Below, in pieces: positions 26,101 through 40,674 of a stretch of DNA of 64,000 bases (positions are counted from its first letter, which is position 1; every line of letters starts with the position of its first letter). The notes beneath the pieces are model-generated. The model was not told where the DNA came from and made no database searches. It worked only from the letters and a program-made list of their open reading frames with translations. The DNA is from Paragordius varius. Lineage: Eukaryota > Nematomorpha. Both the position numbers and the translations under genes were made by a program. Location of the stretch: positions 2,294,001 through 2,358,000 of the forward strand of contig OZ176052.1 of assembly GCA_964247055.1 (NCBI GenBank). Direction: 5' to 3'.

Positions 26101-27801
26101 GTAAGCATCAACCTTGAAAAAATCCAGTTTCTATTAGGAAATTTTGGCAAAAAAATTTGTTCTACTATATTTTTTAGTGAATACATTCCATATAGTAAAT
26201 ATACCAGATAATGATAAAAAAAATTATTCAATCGACACTATAGCATATATAAACACTTGTTATAGTAAAACCTAGGTAATATACCATTTACACAAATTCA
26301 CCCTTTAACAATTCAATTCACCCTTGAACAATTCAAATTCACCCTAAAAATAAATTATGTGTTTTCGAACTAATATAACTAATTATTAATATGAATTAAA
26401 TCTTTATGACATAGTTTATTTTTTCAGTATTATTATATTTTAAAACAAAATTTTATTTAAAAAGTTATAATTAGGTAAATTTTTATCTAAAAAACATATA
26501 ATTTATTTGAGGGTGCATTTGAATTGTTCGAGGAAAAATTTAAATTGTTCAAGGGTGAATTTGAATTGTAAATGGTATATGTAAAAATATTATATTCGAT
26601 CGATTTCTAAGCAATAGCATTTAATTTTTATTCAACCGACCCTATCTAATTCTTGTCTAAAAAGAGCATTATAATCGTAAACATATATATATATATATGA
26701 CAAATTTAAAAATTAATATTCATCATAAAAAATAAAAGAAATTTAAATTTTTTGGAATTCTATATATTCACTTATATGTTATTCAATATCAAGTTTAACA
26801 TTAATATCATGATTGTGTTGTTTAAAATATGGATTTCTTAAAAACATGGTGTCGGAGACAAAGTAATTTTAAATTTATAAGGGAAAACTCCGCGTAATTT
26901 TTTTATATAAATAAAAATTGATAAAACGTAGGTTATTTTTGATCAAACGATCTTTTTATAATAAAGTCGTAAAATTAATGTTGCGTAAGTTTTATAGCCA
27001 GCCTTTCATGAAAATAAAAAGCGCAAGATTTCACTTTAAAAAGTAAAATTAATTTTTCATGTTTATTAAATTAATTTTATATATATATATTCCTTGATCA
27101 GATATTTATCTTTGTATATGTAATATAATGACAAATTATAATTAAATAAGTATATATACCAAGTACTATGAGGTTTAGATTGAATTTTTGAAATCTCAAA
27201 CACGGGATCTAAATAGGCCCCTATCTCCACTTGCTTAAAATTAAGTTTTGGCATTGCAATATTGGTATAGCTTGTTATATCGCCAATGTTTGAGGTAATT
27301 TGATTTGGATTGGCAATTATATTATTAGTGTCCATAACGTTTTTTCTTATTACTGATGATGATGAATTACTATTAATACTATTCCAATTATTGGGATTAA
27401 TATGTTCATGATTATTCCTATGTAAAAGATTATATTGAATTCTCAATTCCACAGTTTGACGTGTTGTATCAATTTTCCAGGAAGGATTAAGTGTGATAGG
27501 ATATTGAATGTTGGGAATATTTGAACACTACAAAATAGTTTAAAAAAACATATATAAAGGAAGTTAAATTGTATAGAGTTAGTTTTTATAAAAAAAGCGT
27601 CCTTAAGTGGTTAATTTAAACAAATTTTAAGTAAAAAAATATATTTAGAGAAAAATATTGGATTGAAAATATTAAAAAAAAATTTATATTTTTTTAGAAT
27701 CAATATAATATGGCGTTTTAAATTTAAATATTTTATTTTTTTGAAAATATTGAGATTTAAAAAAGCAATGTATATTAGCTTTATTTTTTATAACCAAACA
27801 T

Positions 27802-27838
<37 letters not shown>

Positions 27839-30800
27839 TAACCTTTTTATAACATTAAATTAAGTAGCATATATTCAAAAAATTCAAAATAAAATTACAA
27901 ACCTCATATTTCAAAAGTGTTATAGTACAAAATTTTTGTGGAGCTTTTGATGGCGCATTCAAAATAACGGTAGGGGGTAAAGGAGGTAAGGTTGCATTAG
28001 TATATGCATTAGATTTGGTTTTATTTGACCCTAGACTATTAACATTATTATTGGTGTTATTATTGAATTTCCGTATAAGATAATTGCGTAAATCAGATCC
28101 AACCAATATAAAATTATCACGATTATTATCATTATTGCTCATGTTTTCATTTGTAGCACCCATAGATCTAAAAGAATTTTGAATCAAAAAAAGTTATAAA
28201 ATTATCTTTTTTTTTTCGAAAGATTAAACGGTTTTCCTCAATATGAAAAATTTTTCTATTAATTCACGGTTCAGCTTTAAATTTTTAAAAATCCTAAATG
28301 ATCATAATAATTTACTGTAATTGAAAAGAAATCTTGTTTTTTTGTGTTCTTTTAACTTAAATTTTACATGTGGATCATACTCTAACGGATCATAAGAAAA
28401 TATAGATTTATACTTAAATCTAATAAATTTTATTGAATCGAAATAAAATTAATAATTACTTTAACCAAAAATATCAAATTTTATTATATATACACTACAT
28501 GAAAAATCTATGAAATAACCTTAATATATGATTATTAACACTTTTTATCACCACGTTGGCACAACCCAATGTGTTGGATAATAATGATAGCTGATAAGAT
28601 TTTAAGTTTAAAGTTTTATTCTGTATGGGTTCTGATGTCTCATGATCTTTCAAATCATTTTGAGAACATTTGTTGGATTCGCTTAGCTTGGTGGAGTTAG
28701 ATACGGCATTAACTGTTAGTAGATGTCGTAATTTAGCTGGAAGTATGAGTTTTATTGAACCGTGAATCAAATTGGAGTTGCTATGGTAACAGAACAAAAA
28801 CAGAATATATGTGTAAAAAAGTGTATTTTTAGAGCAAAAATTAAAAAGATTGATTTGGTAAATGGTTGTATGAGTTTTAATCTTTAAATCTGTAAGGTTG
28901 ATACTATTTTGTTCCAACTAAATTTTAAGGATTGATTAAGTACTAAATAATATAAAATTTAATGTATTAATAATTATGCTAAAATGCGTATATGATAAAA
29001 AATTTATTAGTTTTTATAATAAAAGATGTAATGATTTCATTAAATGAAATAAAAATAAAAAAATATTACATTTAACAGCATTATTTAATTATCCTAAATT
29101 TTAGCATATCAACAAAGTTTGCCAATACTCTCCAAAAACTATGTTGGTGGTAAAAAAAACTTACAAAAAAATTATTAAGTTTATAAAACTTAATAGCTCT
29201 TTTTCACAGCATACCTGTTTGATTCGAACGAAAATGGCTTTTCACTTTTGTTATTACAATGATGCGGTAAATTAATTTTCTCATGGGTCCATAGTACGGC
29301 TTTAAAACCAATCTGATGTGCTTTTTTATTTCTATTCCCTAATGAGGAGTTGTGAAGCGATGATGATAAACCACTGACACTGAGTGCCGAATCTGACCAT
29401 ATTGAAACGCTATTCTATTTTTACATTATGATTTTAACATAGTAAAAATTGAAATTATTAGCACAAACCAAATTTAAAAATATACAATGAATGCTAAAAT
29501 ATATATATATAAAGTTTTTAATCTCGATTTTTTGTAAAACTCATTGTTGTTTTACGCTTGAAAAGTATGGAATAAATTGGTAAAACAATCAATAATTATT
29601 TTACTTATTTGTGATTAAATAATAATAATAATAATATAGGAAAAACTAAGGTTTTATAAAGTATGGTTGGTAGTCTTTTGAAAAATATTTGACTAGCTTT
29701 TAACTATGTTTTATTTGTGTATAAAATTTTTAGTGAATAAAAAAATAGATAAACTGGGAATTCGTGTAATTATAAAAATGTAAAATATTTTGAAAATTAT
29801 ATATAAAAACCATTGAAGTATTTTCTTCAGTTTGAGATTCATCTGGATCATAATGGTCTTCTAATTCATCTTCGCCACAAGTTAAACTAAAAACAGTGTT
29901 AGTTTCATCATTTTCACAGGTTTCTGAATTTTGCTTACACTCATATATATCAGTATCCAATTCATTATCTGTCATGTCTGAGAAGGTAGTATTACTTTTA
30001 ACATTAAAATTATCGTTTTTTATTCCAAAATTTTCAACAAGGCCAATTTTGCCCAGAAAATTAGACGGGATTTGTGAACGTTTTTTCCGCCGTGTTTGTT
30101 GATGTAATCGATATGTAGGATAATTATTCTCATCATCATCATTGATATCCATATTTGAATCTATATCCAAATCCAAATTTTCATCGAGAGTATCGTTATG
30201 ACCTTTATTAATTAAAGTCTCATTATTGCTTTTGGTATTAGTAAAAGATAGTGGAAAACGAGATATTTTGTGTTCATTCATGACATTTGTAATAAACTTA
30301 TAGTCGGTAGAATCTGGATTAATTTTTTATGAAAATATTTTCGATCTGAGCATAAGTTCATTTATGCAAAAAAATATCCATAAAATGTTGTTTTTAAACT
30401 TAAAAAGGTATATTTTTTCATAATACTAATTAATTACACAATTAATAGATATGTGATAAATATAAAAAAATATTTCACCTTCATTTCCATATTTACCAAG
30501 GTCAGAAGGAACGATTCCACCAATTAATGTTGAATCTTTATTATCGTCTAAAATCAAATATTTTTTTCAGAATAAAATTAATAGCCTTAATAAAATATGT
30601 TTTTTCAATTTAAATATTTTACCAAAATCTCACAAATTTAAAACTTACCATTTATATCAAGATTAGATCCTGGGCTATAAATAGGTTTTCGACATTGCGG
30701 ATAATTATAACTTTGTATGAATAACATTTCAGCATTATCATTATTTTTTGTAATATTATCATTAGATTGCTTATGAATATCAATATTACCGACATTATTT

Positions 30801-33299
30801 TGAGGTATTTGATTAGTGGGCTGGAATTCACGAGAATCATTTATGGATACTAAAAAAACAATAAATTATCCTAATTAATAACTTCTACAGTTTTATTTTT
30901 TTAAAGAGTTGTTAATTTATAAATAAATAAAAATTAGTTTTAATTTTATTTAGCTAAAAAATGGGCACAAAAAAGACAAAATGGTTCGATTCGCACAAAA
31001 AGAGGTAAAGTGGGTTAACTTATAAAAGTTTGACTTTATATCATTCATTTAACAATTATATATAGTTTTATCACCCTTAATAATCAAAAATAAAAATAAA
31101 TTTATTAACTTGATTTAAAATAAACTTTCATATCTATATAGTTTTTAAATACTCAAAAATTTTAAAAAAACTATATTTAGTGAATTAGGGAAAAAGGAAT
31201 TCTTAGCACATTAGTCAAGAGTATTTATGTGATTTTGGACTAAAAAATCCAATACTTTGGTTGTTTTGTTGGCTAATGGTTGAAGATAGCTGGGTGTTAT
31301 GTAAAGGAGCAGATATAATTTGTTTCATACATAAGAATTTTGATGCATTCGAAGATGTTAAATCATATCTTAAAAAAGGACATTAAAATAATATGATTAT
31401 ATACCATTTACAATTCGAATTCACCATGGAACAATTCGTTCAAATTCACCCTCGAACAATTCAAATTCACCCTAAAAATAAATTATGTGTTTCCGGGCTA
31501 ATATAAAACTTATCATTAATATATATTCTTAAGGCATGGTATAATATTTTTTGAGGATTTTAATTTTAAACTTAATTGTAATTTTTTTAAATAAAAAAAT
31601 ATATGTAATTTAAATCTTTTAAAAAACACATAATTTTTTTAGGGGTGAATTTGAATCAAGGGTGAATTTAAATTGTTTAAGGGTGAATTGAACTGTATAT
31701 GGTATATGTTTAAAAAATAAAATTTTGTTTTGAATTAAAATAATATTGAAAAATAATAAACTATGACATAAAGCTACATTTAATATTAATAATGAGTTAT
31801 ATTTGTTCGAAAACACATAATTTATTTTTAGGGTGAATTTAAATTATTCAAGCGTAAATTTGAATTATTCAAGCGTAAATTTGAATTGTTCGAGGGTGAA
31901 TTTGAACTGTAAATGGTATAATATCCCACTATGGGTTCATTATTAGCGGACTATTAATCCCTTTAAAATGATATCCATACATTTTGAGTTTAGGATAAAA
32001 AATAGCCTATTTTTGAAACTAAACAAAAATGAGTAAACATTTTTTTATATATAAGTATACCTATCGTAAGAATTCGTTTTCTCATGATATGGAATGCTAT
32101 CTTGTACCGTTAAATCAGTATTACAATTATAAATGTAATTTTGGTTGATATTTCCATTCGTTTGCATTTTGTTGTTATTATTCATATGTTTATTAGTGTT
32201 AAAAGAAGAGGTGGGAGGGACTATTTGATCAAAATCTTCGCTTCGACATCGTGTCATATTAGTACCACTTATATTTCTGGAATAAATATTTTTTCAGAAT
32301 AAATATTTAAATTTTTATAAATTTAAAAAATTATATCTTTTAAAATATAGCAAATTGTTATTATTTAATAATGAAAATACATTATCTGGTAGAGGTTGTT
32401 AAAATTTAAAACTCTATTAAAACAATTTAAATGATATGAATAATTTAAACATTTACAGTTATCTGTTTTAATTAATCTTTTTAAACCATAATTTTAAATT
32501 AAAAGGCCTGCCGCAAAGAAATTTAGAAATCTATAAGAGCAAAAATATACTGACAAAATCCTAGAAATATTGATAATTCTACAATTTTCTCCAAAATAAG
32601 TCTATTCAATTGGCAAGAACTGGAAAAATTGTTTATTATATTGTGTTTGTATAATCTGATAAATTATTCATGAATGTCTATAGATATTTCAGATGCGGCC
32701 CGCTAGTTTTTAAGTTAAAAATGCGGCATGCGAAGCCATTTGTGTTAGATACCTACCCCTGCTTTACATTCCAATGTAAATTTAAGTGTGAAAACCATCA
32801 AAATAAATGTATAATAAATACATAACCTTGTTCGTAGGCGCTGATTTCGGGAGCGATATGGTTGTCCCTAAAATGAATAAAATAATTATAGAAATTGGTA
32901 AAATTCCCGGTAATAAAAGAGCAAATTATTTGGATGATATAACACTATTTAGAACAATGATCGGTTAAAAAAATCAAACAATGATATATAAATATAAAAA
33001 GTTTAAATTAAAACATTTCGCCAATAATGTATTTATAATAAATACATTATTATTAAAACGATGTACGTTTTGTATTATTTAGTTAAAACATATATTGGCA
33101 TTTGTGGTAACAATTAACTGGTTATAATGGTAAATGATCACATTCATTAAGTGATCGGACCAGTTTAAATGAGATTATTTATATTCGTATGTGGAACAAC
33201 TTTAATATACATATATATTTATAAGTATATACTTTAAAGCAATAGAAAGTCCATTTTTATAAATAATTATCTTATTTTTAACATAAATCGATTCAAATA

Positions 33300-33343
<44 letters not shown>

Positions 33344-36300
33344 AACTTACCGTTAATTGCGGTGATATAACTAATTTATCTACGGATTTCTTCAATTCTT
33401 CTAGTGAAAGTTGGCTGCCATCGTAATTTGCACTGGCTGTAGTTGTTGGATATAATGATGAATTTATGCTTTTCGGATTATTATTGCATGTATCAGTGTA
33501 TGAGTACCTTTGAATCTCTGAAACAATTATGGGTTTAATTTCAATTCGTAACATTGGGTTAATTCCGCCCTTATTACCACGACGAGCACTAAAACCTGGT
33601 AAGAAAGGTAAAAATATAAGATGTGTAACAAAAACTTGGGTAGAAAATGGTTATTTAGTGATTTTTATAATTTTTTGGTTATAAAATTTAAAAAATGTTC
33701 CAAAAATATAATGGGTTTAATTAATGAATTATTAAGTATTTTTTTTTAAAATTCACCAGCATAAGTGATATACCATTTATAATTCGAATTCACCCTTGAA
33801 CAATTTAAATTGACCCTCTAACAATTCAAATACACCCTCAAATAAATTATGTTTTATAAGAACAAAAATCACCTATATTTTAGTATGTTTTTAAAAACTA
33901 ATATTTTGTTTTAAACACTGAAAAAATAATAAAATATGCCATGAAGATATAATTCATATTAATAATGAATTATATTAGTTCAAAAACACCTTATTTATTT
34001 TTAGGGTGAATTTGAACTGTTAATGGTATCTTTAAATTAAGAAATAAAATTATCATCAGTCATTGACATAAAAAAGCAAAAAATCATTTTTGCAACAAAA
34101 ACACGGGGCCTGTAAAAAATTGTTTTCTCTTATGGTGTAATTTAAGTGTTTAAGATAGATTTATTTTAATAAACTTTCCAATCTTAAACCATTGTTAACA
34201 AAATTTTGAAAAAGGCGTTATAACCGGGATAAATCATTTCTATAAAAAATGAGGAAAAAAAATTAATTTTTCACCAAAAAAATGTAAAGGTGTTCTTCAA
34301 CTTACAACAATAATCTGTTCGGACATAGAAAAATTTGACTCTCTATATGAATAATATTTAATTAAATGTAATTTATAAATGAGTTTATCAAATTAAAGTT
34401 GACAGTTAATCAGAATAACAAAAACATTATTTTTAAATACATAAACTTAAAGGCCAAAAATATGATATATTTATACCATCAGGGTTATCTGAATCATCGG
34501 ATGATGTTTCCTCGTTTGAACTATTGAAAGAAGAACCTGGAAAATCAAAATTTAAAGTAAAAATTAAAATTATATAAAACGTAAAAATTAAAAAATAATA
34601 TTTTTTGATCCTTGATTTATTCCATATATTACCAAATTGAGTAGAATTGCAAATTGACTTTATAATCAATTTATACCCTTTTTCAAGCTATATACAATAG
34701 ATTATAACATAAAAAATTAAGATTGAAAAAAATTGATTGTCTTTATAAAATATATTTTGATTTTTATGTAATAACTTCATTTTTTACTCCAATATGCAAC
34801 AATATCCCCTATTAGGGATAATGTCATGTTTTTTAATAATCAGTGCCTTAAAAATTAGCTCATACTGAACATCATGCACTTTTTCTATTATTAAATAAGT
34901 TCTCACGTTTTTAAGTTAACAACTGTCGTGTTAAAAAAAATTATTTTACTTTATAAAAATATAGTTTTAATTTTAAATAAAAAAAACGTTTTTTTTACAT
35001 ATTTTGTTAAGTGTTTTAGCGCGAATAGACAGTAATATTTTTCCCATGGACTCATTATATTGCTTATATGTGTTACTGTAAATTTTTTGTCAACTTTCTA
35101 CAAATACAAAGAATTTTTTGAAAATTAAAAAAAGTCCTAAAATTTGTTACGTTGTTTTGGTAAGGAGGGTGGACTGGGTGGTCTTATAGAATAACCCTCA
35201 TCATCAACCAATATCTGGTTGGCTTGTGAGCCTTTCTTATTCTAAAATTTGAAGAAAAAATATTTTAAATCTTATTTAAATCCTATTTAAAATGTAACTT
35301 TTAAAAGTTAAACATTTTTTTTGAATAAAATATTTAACACTCAATTTTGTTCGGCAAAAAAACGATGAATTTTAAGTTAGTTAAAAAAGTATAAAATAAA
35401 AAATGTGAGGTATATTATAAAAGTAAAAACTCTATTTGCAATTGTTACCATTAGATTATTTTATATATTATAATTAGTATAGCTTTTAAATTATATGATT
35501 TTTAAGTTTGTTTTACATTTAAAATAAAATAATTAAAGTTAATTATATACTAGATTTCGATAAGCAGACACGTCCAAAGCATTGGCCGTCAATGTTTTAC
35601 TAAATAACCATTTTAATATTAATAATAAAATCAAATTCGTAAAAATATTCATATAATACTAGAAATATAAATAAATATTGAATTTGTTGATATCATTTTG
35701 ATATATCTTTATAAAAAATTGAGGCAATTATATTTGTAGCAAGTATTAAAAGTACGAAAAATTTTTTTTAACCTGTTACAAACCGTTAACTTAAAATTAA
35801 AACCGCTTCAAAGATCATACCCAATTTTCGAAAAAAAATGCCAATTTTATAATTGTCTCAAATTAAAACGCTTGCGATTACTCTTACAATCTAAAACATT
35901 TTAAATCATTGATTTTTTTTTCGCAAAACCAATTGCTGTTTATACCACATTTAATTAATAAATAAATAATTTAGATTTGATAAAAAGATAATTAAAGTTT
36001 TTTTATAAATTTTTATAAGTAAAATGATCACTTTTCCATAGGTGGGGACGTAAAAGATGTATCTAATGAAGAGAATTGTGACGAACTCGTTGGTGTATAT
36101 GTGATACTATTTATATCATTCTCATTACTTTTTTCATTTAAGACGTTTTTGTTTGTTTCAACAATTTTATCTTTGCTACTTGTGGGATTTTGTGTTTTAT
36201 GGACGGTTGATTTTAATTTGCTAACAAAAGTTTTAGCACTTCCAGCACTATTTGATGTTTTATTTGTTATGGGTGGCTTTTTCAAAGAGGGCACATTTGA

Positions 36301-39300
36301 TTTAGATTGATTCATATCATTTTTAGCAGCAAGGTTTGCAGAATTTTTTTTGCCCAATTTTGTGACTTCTGGCTTTCGTTTAGTACGGCCTTTAAAAAAG
36401 CCTAAAACAATATATATAGACATAAAAAATAATTAAATAAATTTTTTAGATTAAAATAAGGGAAAATTAGTGATGTGATTTTTAAAAAAAATGGTATCTT
36501 CAAAAGTATTGAGTTATCACGGAAAGCTGTATGCAAAAAGTACCAAGATTTACCTATTTTATTAATAAAAATGTGTGGTATTATGAATATAATTTAAATA
36601 TATCACATCTTAACCACCAAATGTTTTATTATTATTATTATAATGTTTAAAAAATACGAAATAACAACATGTATTCTATAATCAAACCAATATTTAAAAT
36701 CAATCAAACTGTATTAATATTTTTCTCAAATTTGTTAAACATTTTTTTTATCAAAAATAATTGATTCTTACCAAAACCAGAGGAGGAATTGGTCGTTGAT
36801 ACTGTCGATCGAATTGATTGATTAGTTTTAGTGCTGGAAGTTGTTACATTGTTACTATCCACAGTTTTAATACTGCTCTCCTCTTGTGAAACGAACGATC
36901 GATTGAGTATATTATTGTCATCAGTGCTATTTTCAGAGTTGTTTCTGTTTTCTTTATTTTCATTTTTAAGGGCGCCAACATTAATTTTTTTTGGATTTTT
37001 ATCATCATTAGAGAGCAGTTCTTTTTCTGTCACATTTCCGACATCTACCGAGTTTCTAAATTTATTATCAAGGATAATTGGGTTAGTTTCATTAGTATTC
37101 GTCATATAAGTTGAGATAACATCATTTGCCGTATAGCGTGGAACCAATGTTTCATATATTGGCATTGGAGTTGAGGTATTTACAAGGTTTTTATCATTTC
37201 CATCATATAAATTGTTGGATAAAGAAGTAGGTAAACGTTCCAAATTTTGAGTATTAAAGAATGTTTGTGTTTGATTTGCATCGATTTTACTATTAGATAC
37301 TATTGTGGTATTCATCATATAGCTGCTATTATATATACTTGTATCATAAGTGTTTTCAAATGCTTTTAACTCTGCGAAATTAAACGTTTTAATGTCATTC
37401 GGCGGTTTTGTTGGGGTTGGACTTTGAGTGGGAGATTCGATGAAATTTAAATCATTGCCCGTTTTTGCAACTGTTAAAGGGTTACCGGATTTATTGTTAA
37501 AATTCGTTGTATTACCAACAACACCACCAATTTTCCCTAAAAAGGCATCAAACTTACTTGTGGTAGATGATGAAGTATTACTTGATGTGATTGATGGAGA
37601 TTTTTTCTTTTTATTAAGTCCCACATGACAAGTTTCACTTTTATTATCGATTTTGTCTTTATCATTTTTGCCAATATTATCAATATTTGTGTGCTGAGTA
37701 GTTGAATTGTGGTGATATATCGAATCCAATAACTTATCAAAAATGATAATTTCTACACAAATATAAATGGGTAAAAATAATCATAGTGTATTATCTTTAA
37801 ATTATACCATTTGCACTTCAAAAGTGTCCTGGAACATTTGAAGTTAGTCCTTGAACAGTTCAAATTGATCCTTGAACAAATTGGTCTTTGAACAGTTTAA
37901 GTTGCTCCTTGAACATTTCAGGTTGGTCCTTGAATTTGTAACTATGCCAAAATCTCTAAACCATTTAAATTAAATAATTTTTATATATTTTATCAAATTT
38001 TAGGTCATAATTGTTATATGCAATAGTATTACTTATAATTATCCAAATTAATTTTTTATAAATTATGAACCTATTTAGAGTCTAATAATCAGAAACTATT
38101 AAACAACCATCATTTATCAAATTTTTTTATAAAATATGTGTGTGTGTTATAATTTAGTGTAGTGACTCTTAGCTTCCTCATAATTAATGTTCTCCATTTT
38201 TGTGATCCTGTGATTCTCTCAACAATTGAGGAAAATTTCGGTTTGTTATTGATTTAAGCATGTCGATCCACCGCTTTTTGGGTCAGCCCCTTCTGCGGGT
38301 GCCATCTACCAACCCAAAAAGTATGCTTTTTTCTAGCGAGTCGGATCGCAGGATATGAATTATAGAATAATCACAAATATAAATGTATGATTAATTATGA
38401 GTGTGTATAAGGATTTTCTTATGCTGCATTTATTAGATTCTATATCATTTTTGTATATCCTATCACATCCGATTCTGTGATAGCTTTAAAGGCTTCTAAA
38501 ATCGGACAGATGTATCCACCTCCATTGATAACATATCACATACATATTTTTTTATTTTATCGGAAGCTATATGGAGATAGAAATGAAATTTTATAAGATT
38601 AATTGATGGCAATATCAGTCAATGAATTTTTTGAATTTTTGCATTATCCAAAATAAAATGAATATCTTCTAAATTAAATGAGTTGAGATGTATAGAGAGA
38701 TTCTGAAAAAAATTTGCAAAAATATTAGAATTAACATTTCATACTCTATATGCGAGTGCACTATACCAGCCAATCCTAGGGCTGCTATAAAAGTAACATT
38801 TCTTCCTTTAACGTTTGGCAATTTTGCAATCGCTCTTGTTCCCTTTTTGGATCTTCCATAGTTTCGTCTTAAGTGGTTATGGAATCCTGACTCATCGATT
38901 TTTTTGCAATTTTTTTAAAATCTCTGTCATCTCAACTCATCCAATTTAGAAGATATTCATTTTATTCTGGATAACGCTAAAATTCAGATAAAAATTCATT
39001 AACTGACATTGATGTCAATTATTATTATAAAATTTCATTTCTATCTCCATATAGCTAATTCGATAAAATAAAAACTTATGTATGAATTATGTTATTAAGG
39101 GAGGTGGATACATCACTGTCCGAAGTAATTTTAAAAGCCTCTAAAGCTATCACAGAATCGAATGTGATAGGATATACAAAATTGTTAACTAAGAATCTGA
39201 TAAATGCAACATCAGGAAATCCTTATACACACTCATATCATACAATATTTGTGATTATTCTATAATATACAATAAATATATTTTATAAAAAAAATATGGT

Positions 39301-40636
39301 TGTTTCAATTGTTTCCGATTATTTGACACTATATAGGTTCATAATTTAAAAAATTTAATTAGGATAATTACAAATAATACTATTGCAAATAACAATTATG
39401 ACCTAAAATTCGATAAAATATATAAAAAATATTTAATTTAAATAGTTTAGAGTTTTTGGCATAGTTACAGATTCAAGGACCAACTTGAAATGTTCAAGGA
39501 CCAACTTGAACTGTTTAAGGACAAACTTGAAGTGTTCAAGGACAGTCTTGAGGTGCAAATGGTATATCAAAATTGGAATTATTAAAAAGTAGCACAGACG
39601 AAACTCTTTTCGCATTGCACGGTATATATTTGGCAAAAATAAAATGGCTGTTTTAAAAAAACTCGCCAACTATTAATCAACATACAGAGAATGAGCCAAA
39701 ATATACGGCTTACATTCCCTATTAGAGCATAGAAATGCTCCATTCTTGTAAAGAATTTTTCGTTTTTTAATTGATCCATAAAAAAATCGGTTTTATAATG
39801 ATAAAAAAAAGATAATATTTTACAAATAGGGGTTTGACAGTCTCCTATAAATCTGTTTTATACGAATTATAAGTATTAATAAGCATATATTAGGGATAAC
39901 AGTATTAAACTTAAATTATATTTTAAATTATAATATTGCAAATGAATATTAATGTACATTAGTTTAAACCTGGTAGATCTTCGCCCGTTTTTCGTTTTTG
40001 AATAAATGTGGCAAGGATATTGTTGGTATGTGCATTCTCAATTTTCTTTTTGCTCTCTTCATTAATCTATATTATGATAGGAAATTAAATTTGTATAAAT
40101 AAATATATATATATATATATATATCATACCCTAATTAATTTTTCAGCGCAATCAGTCGTATATTATGATTAAAAGGTACTATTCAAATTAATTTATCCAT
40201 TGAATATAACCAGGATTATTAATAATTGAAAAATAAATTAATTGAAATTCCTTAAACAATTCAAATTCCCCCTTGAACAATTCAAATTCACCCTGAAAAT
40301 AAATTATGTGTTTTTGGGCTTAAATAGTTAATTATTAAAATGAAATATATATTTATGTCTTTTCAGTCTTGTTTTAATTTTACAAAAATTTTATTTTTAA
40401 AAAATATGGGTAATTAGAGGAATTGTTCGAGGGGTATATTAGACAAAACGTTAAATTTTTATTTTGTTAGTGGTCTTGTTATGGATAATAGGTATTATAT
40501 TTTTTTAAAAATAATAGTATTATAAGGCCCAACACCTCTGAAAGAAGCAATATTGATTAAAAATGTAGATGTTTGAAATTTGAAAAATCTAAAGAATACC
40601 TATAGAAAACAGCAGGTATAATGTATTTAAATAAAA

Positions 40637-40674
<38 letters not shown>

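Noticed and set aside
36831-37109. Plus-strand hydrophobic frame of 92 codons
   Set aside because: Antisense of the Ser/Asn-rich FCHO exon 11; Leu-rich only because the sense strand is Ser/Asn-rich.
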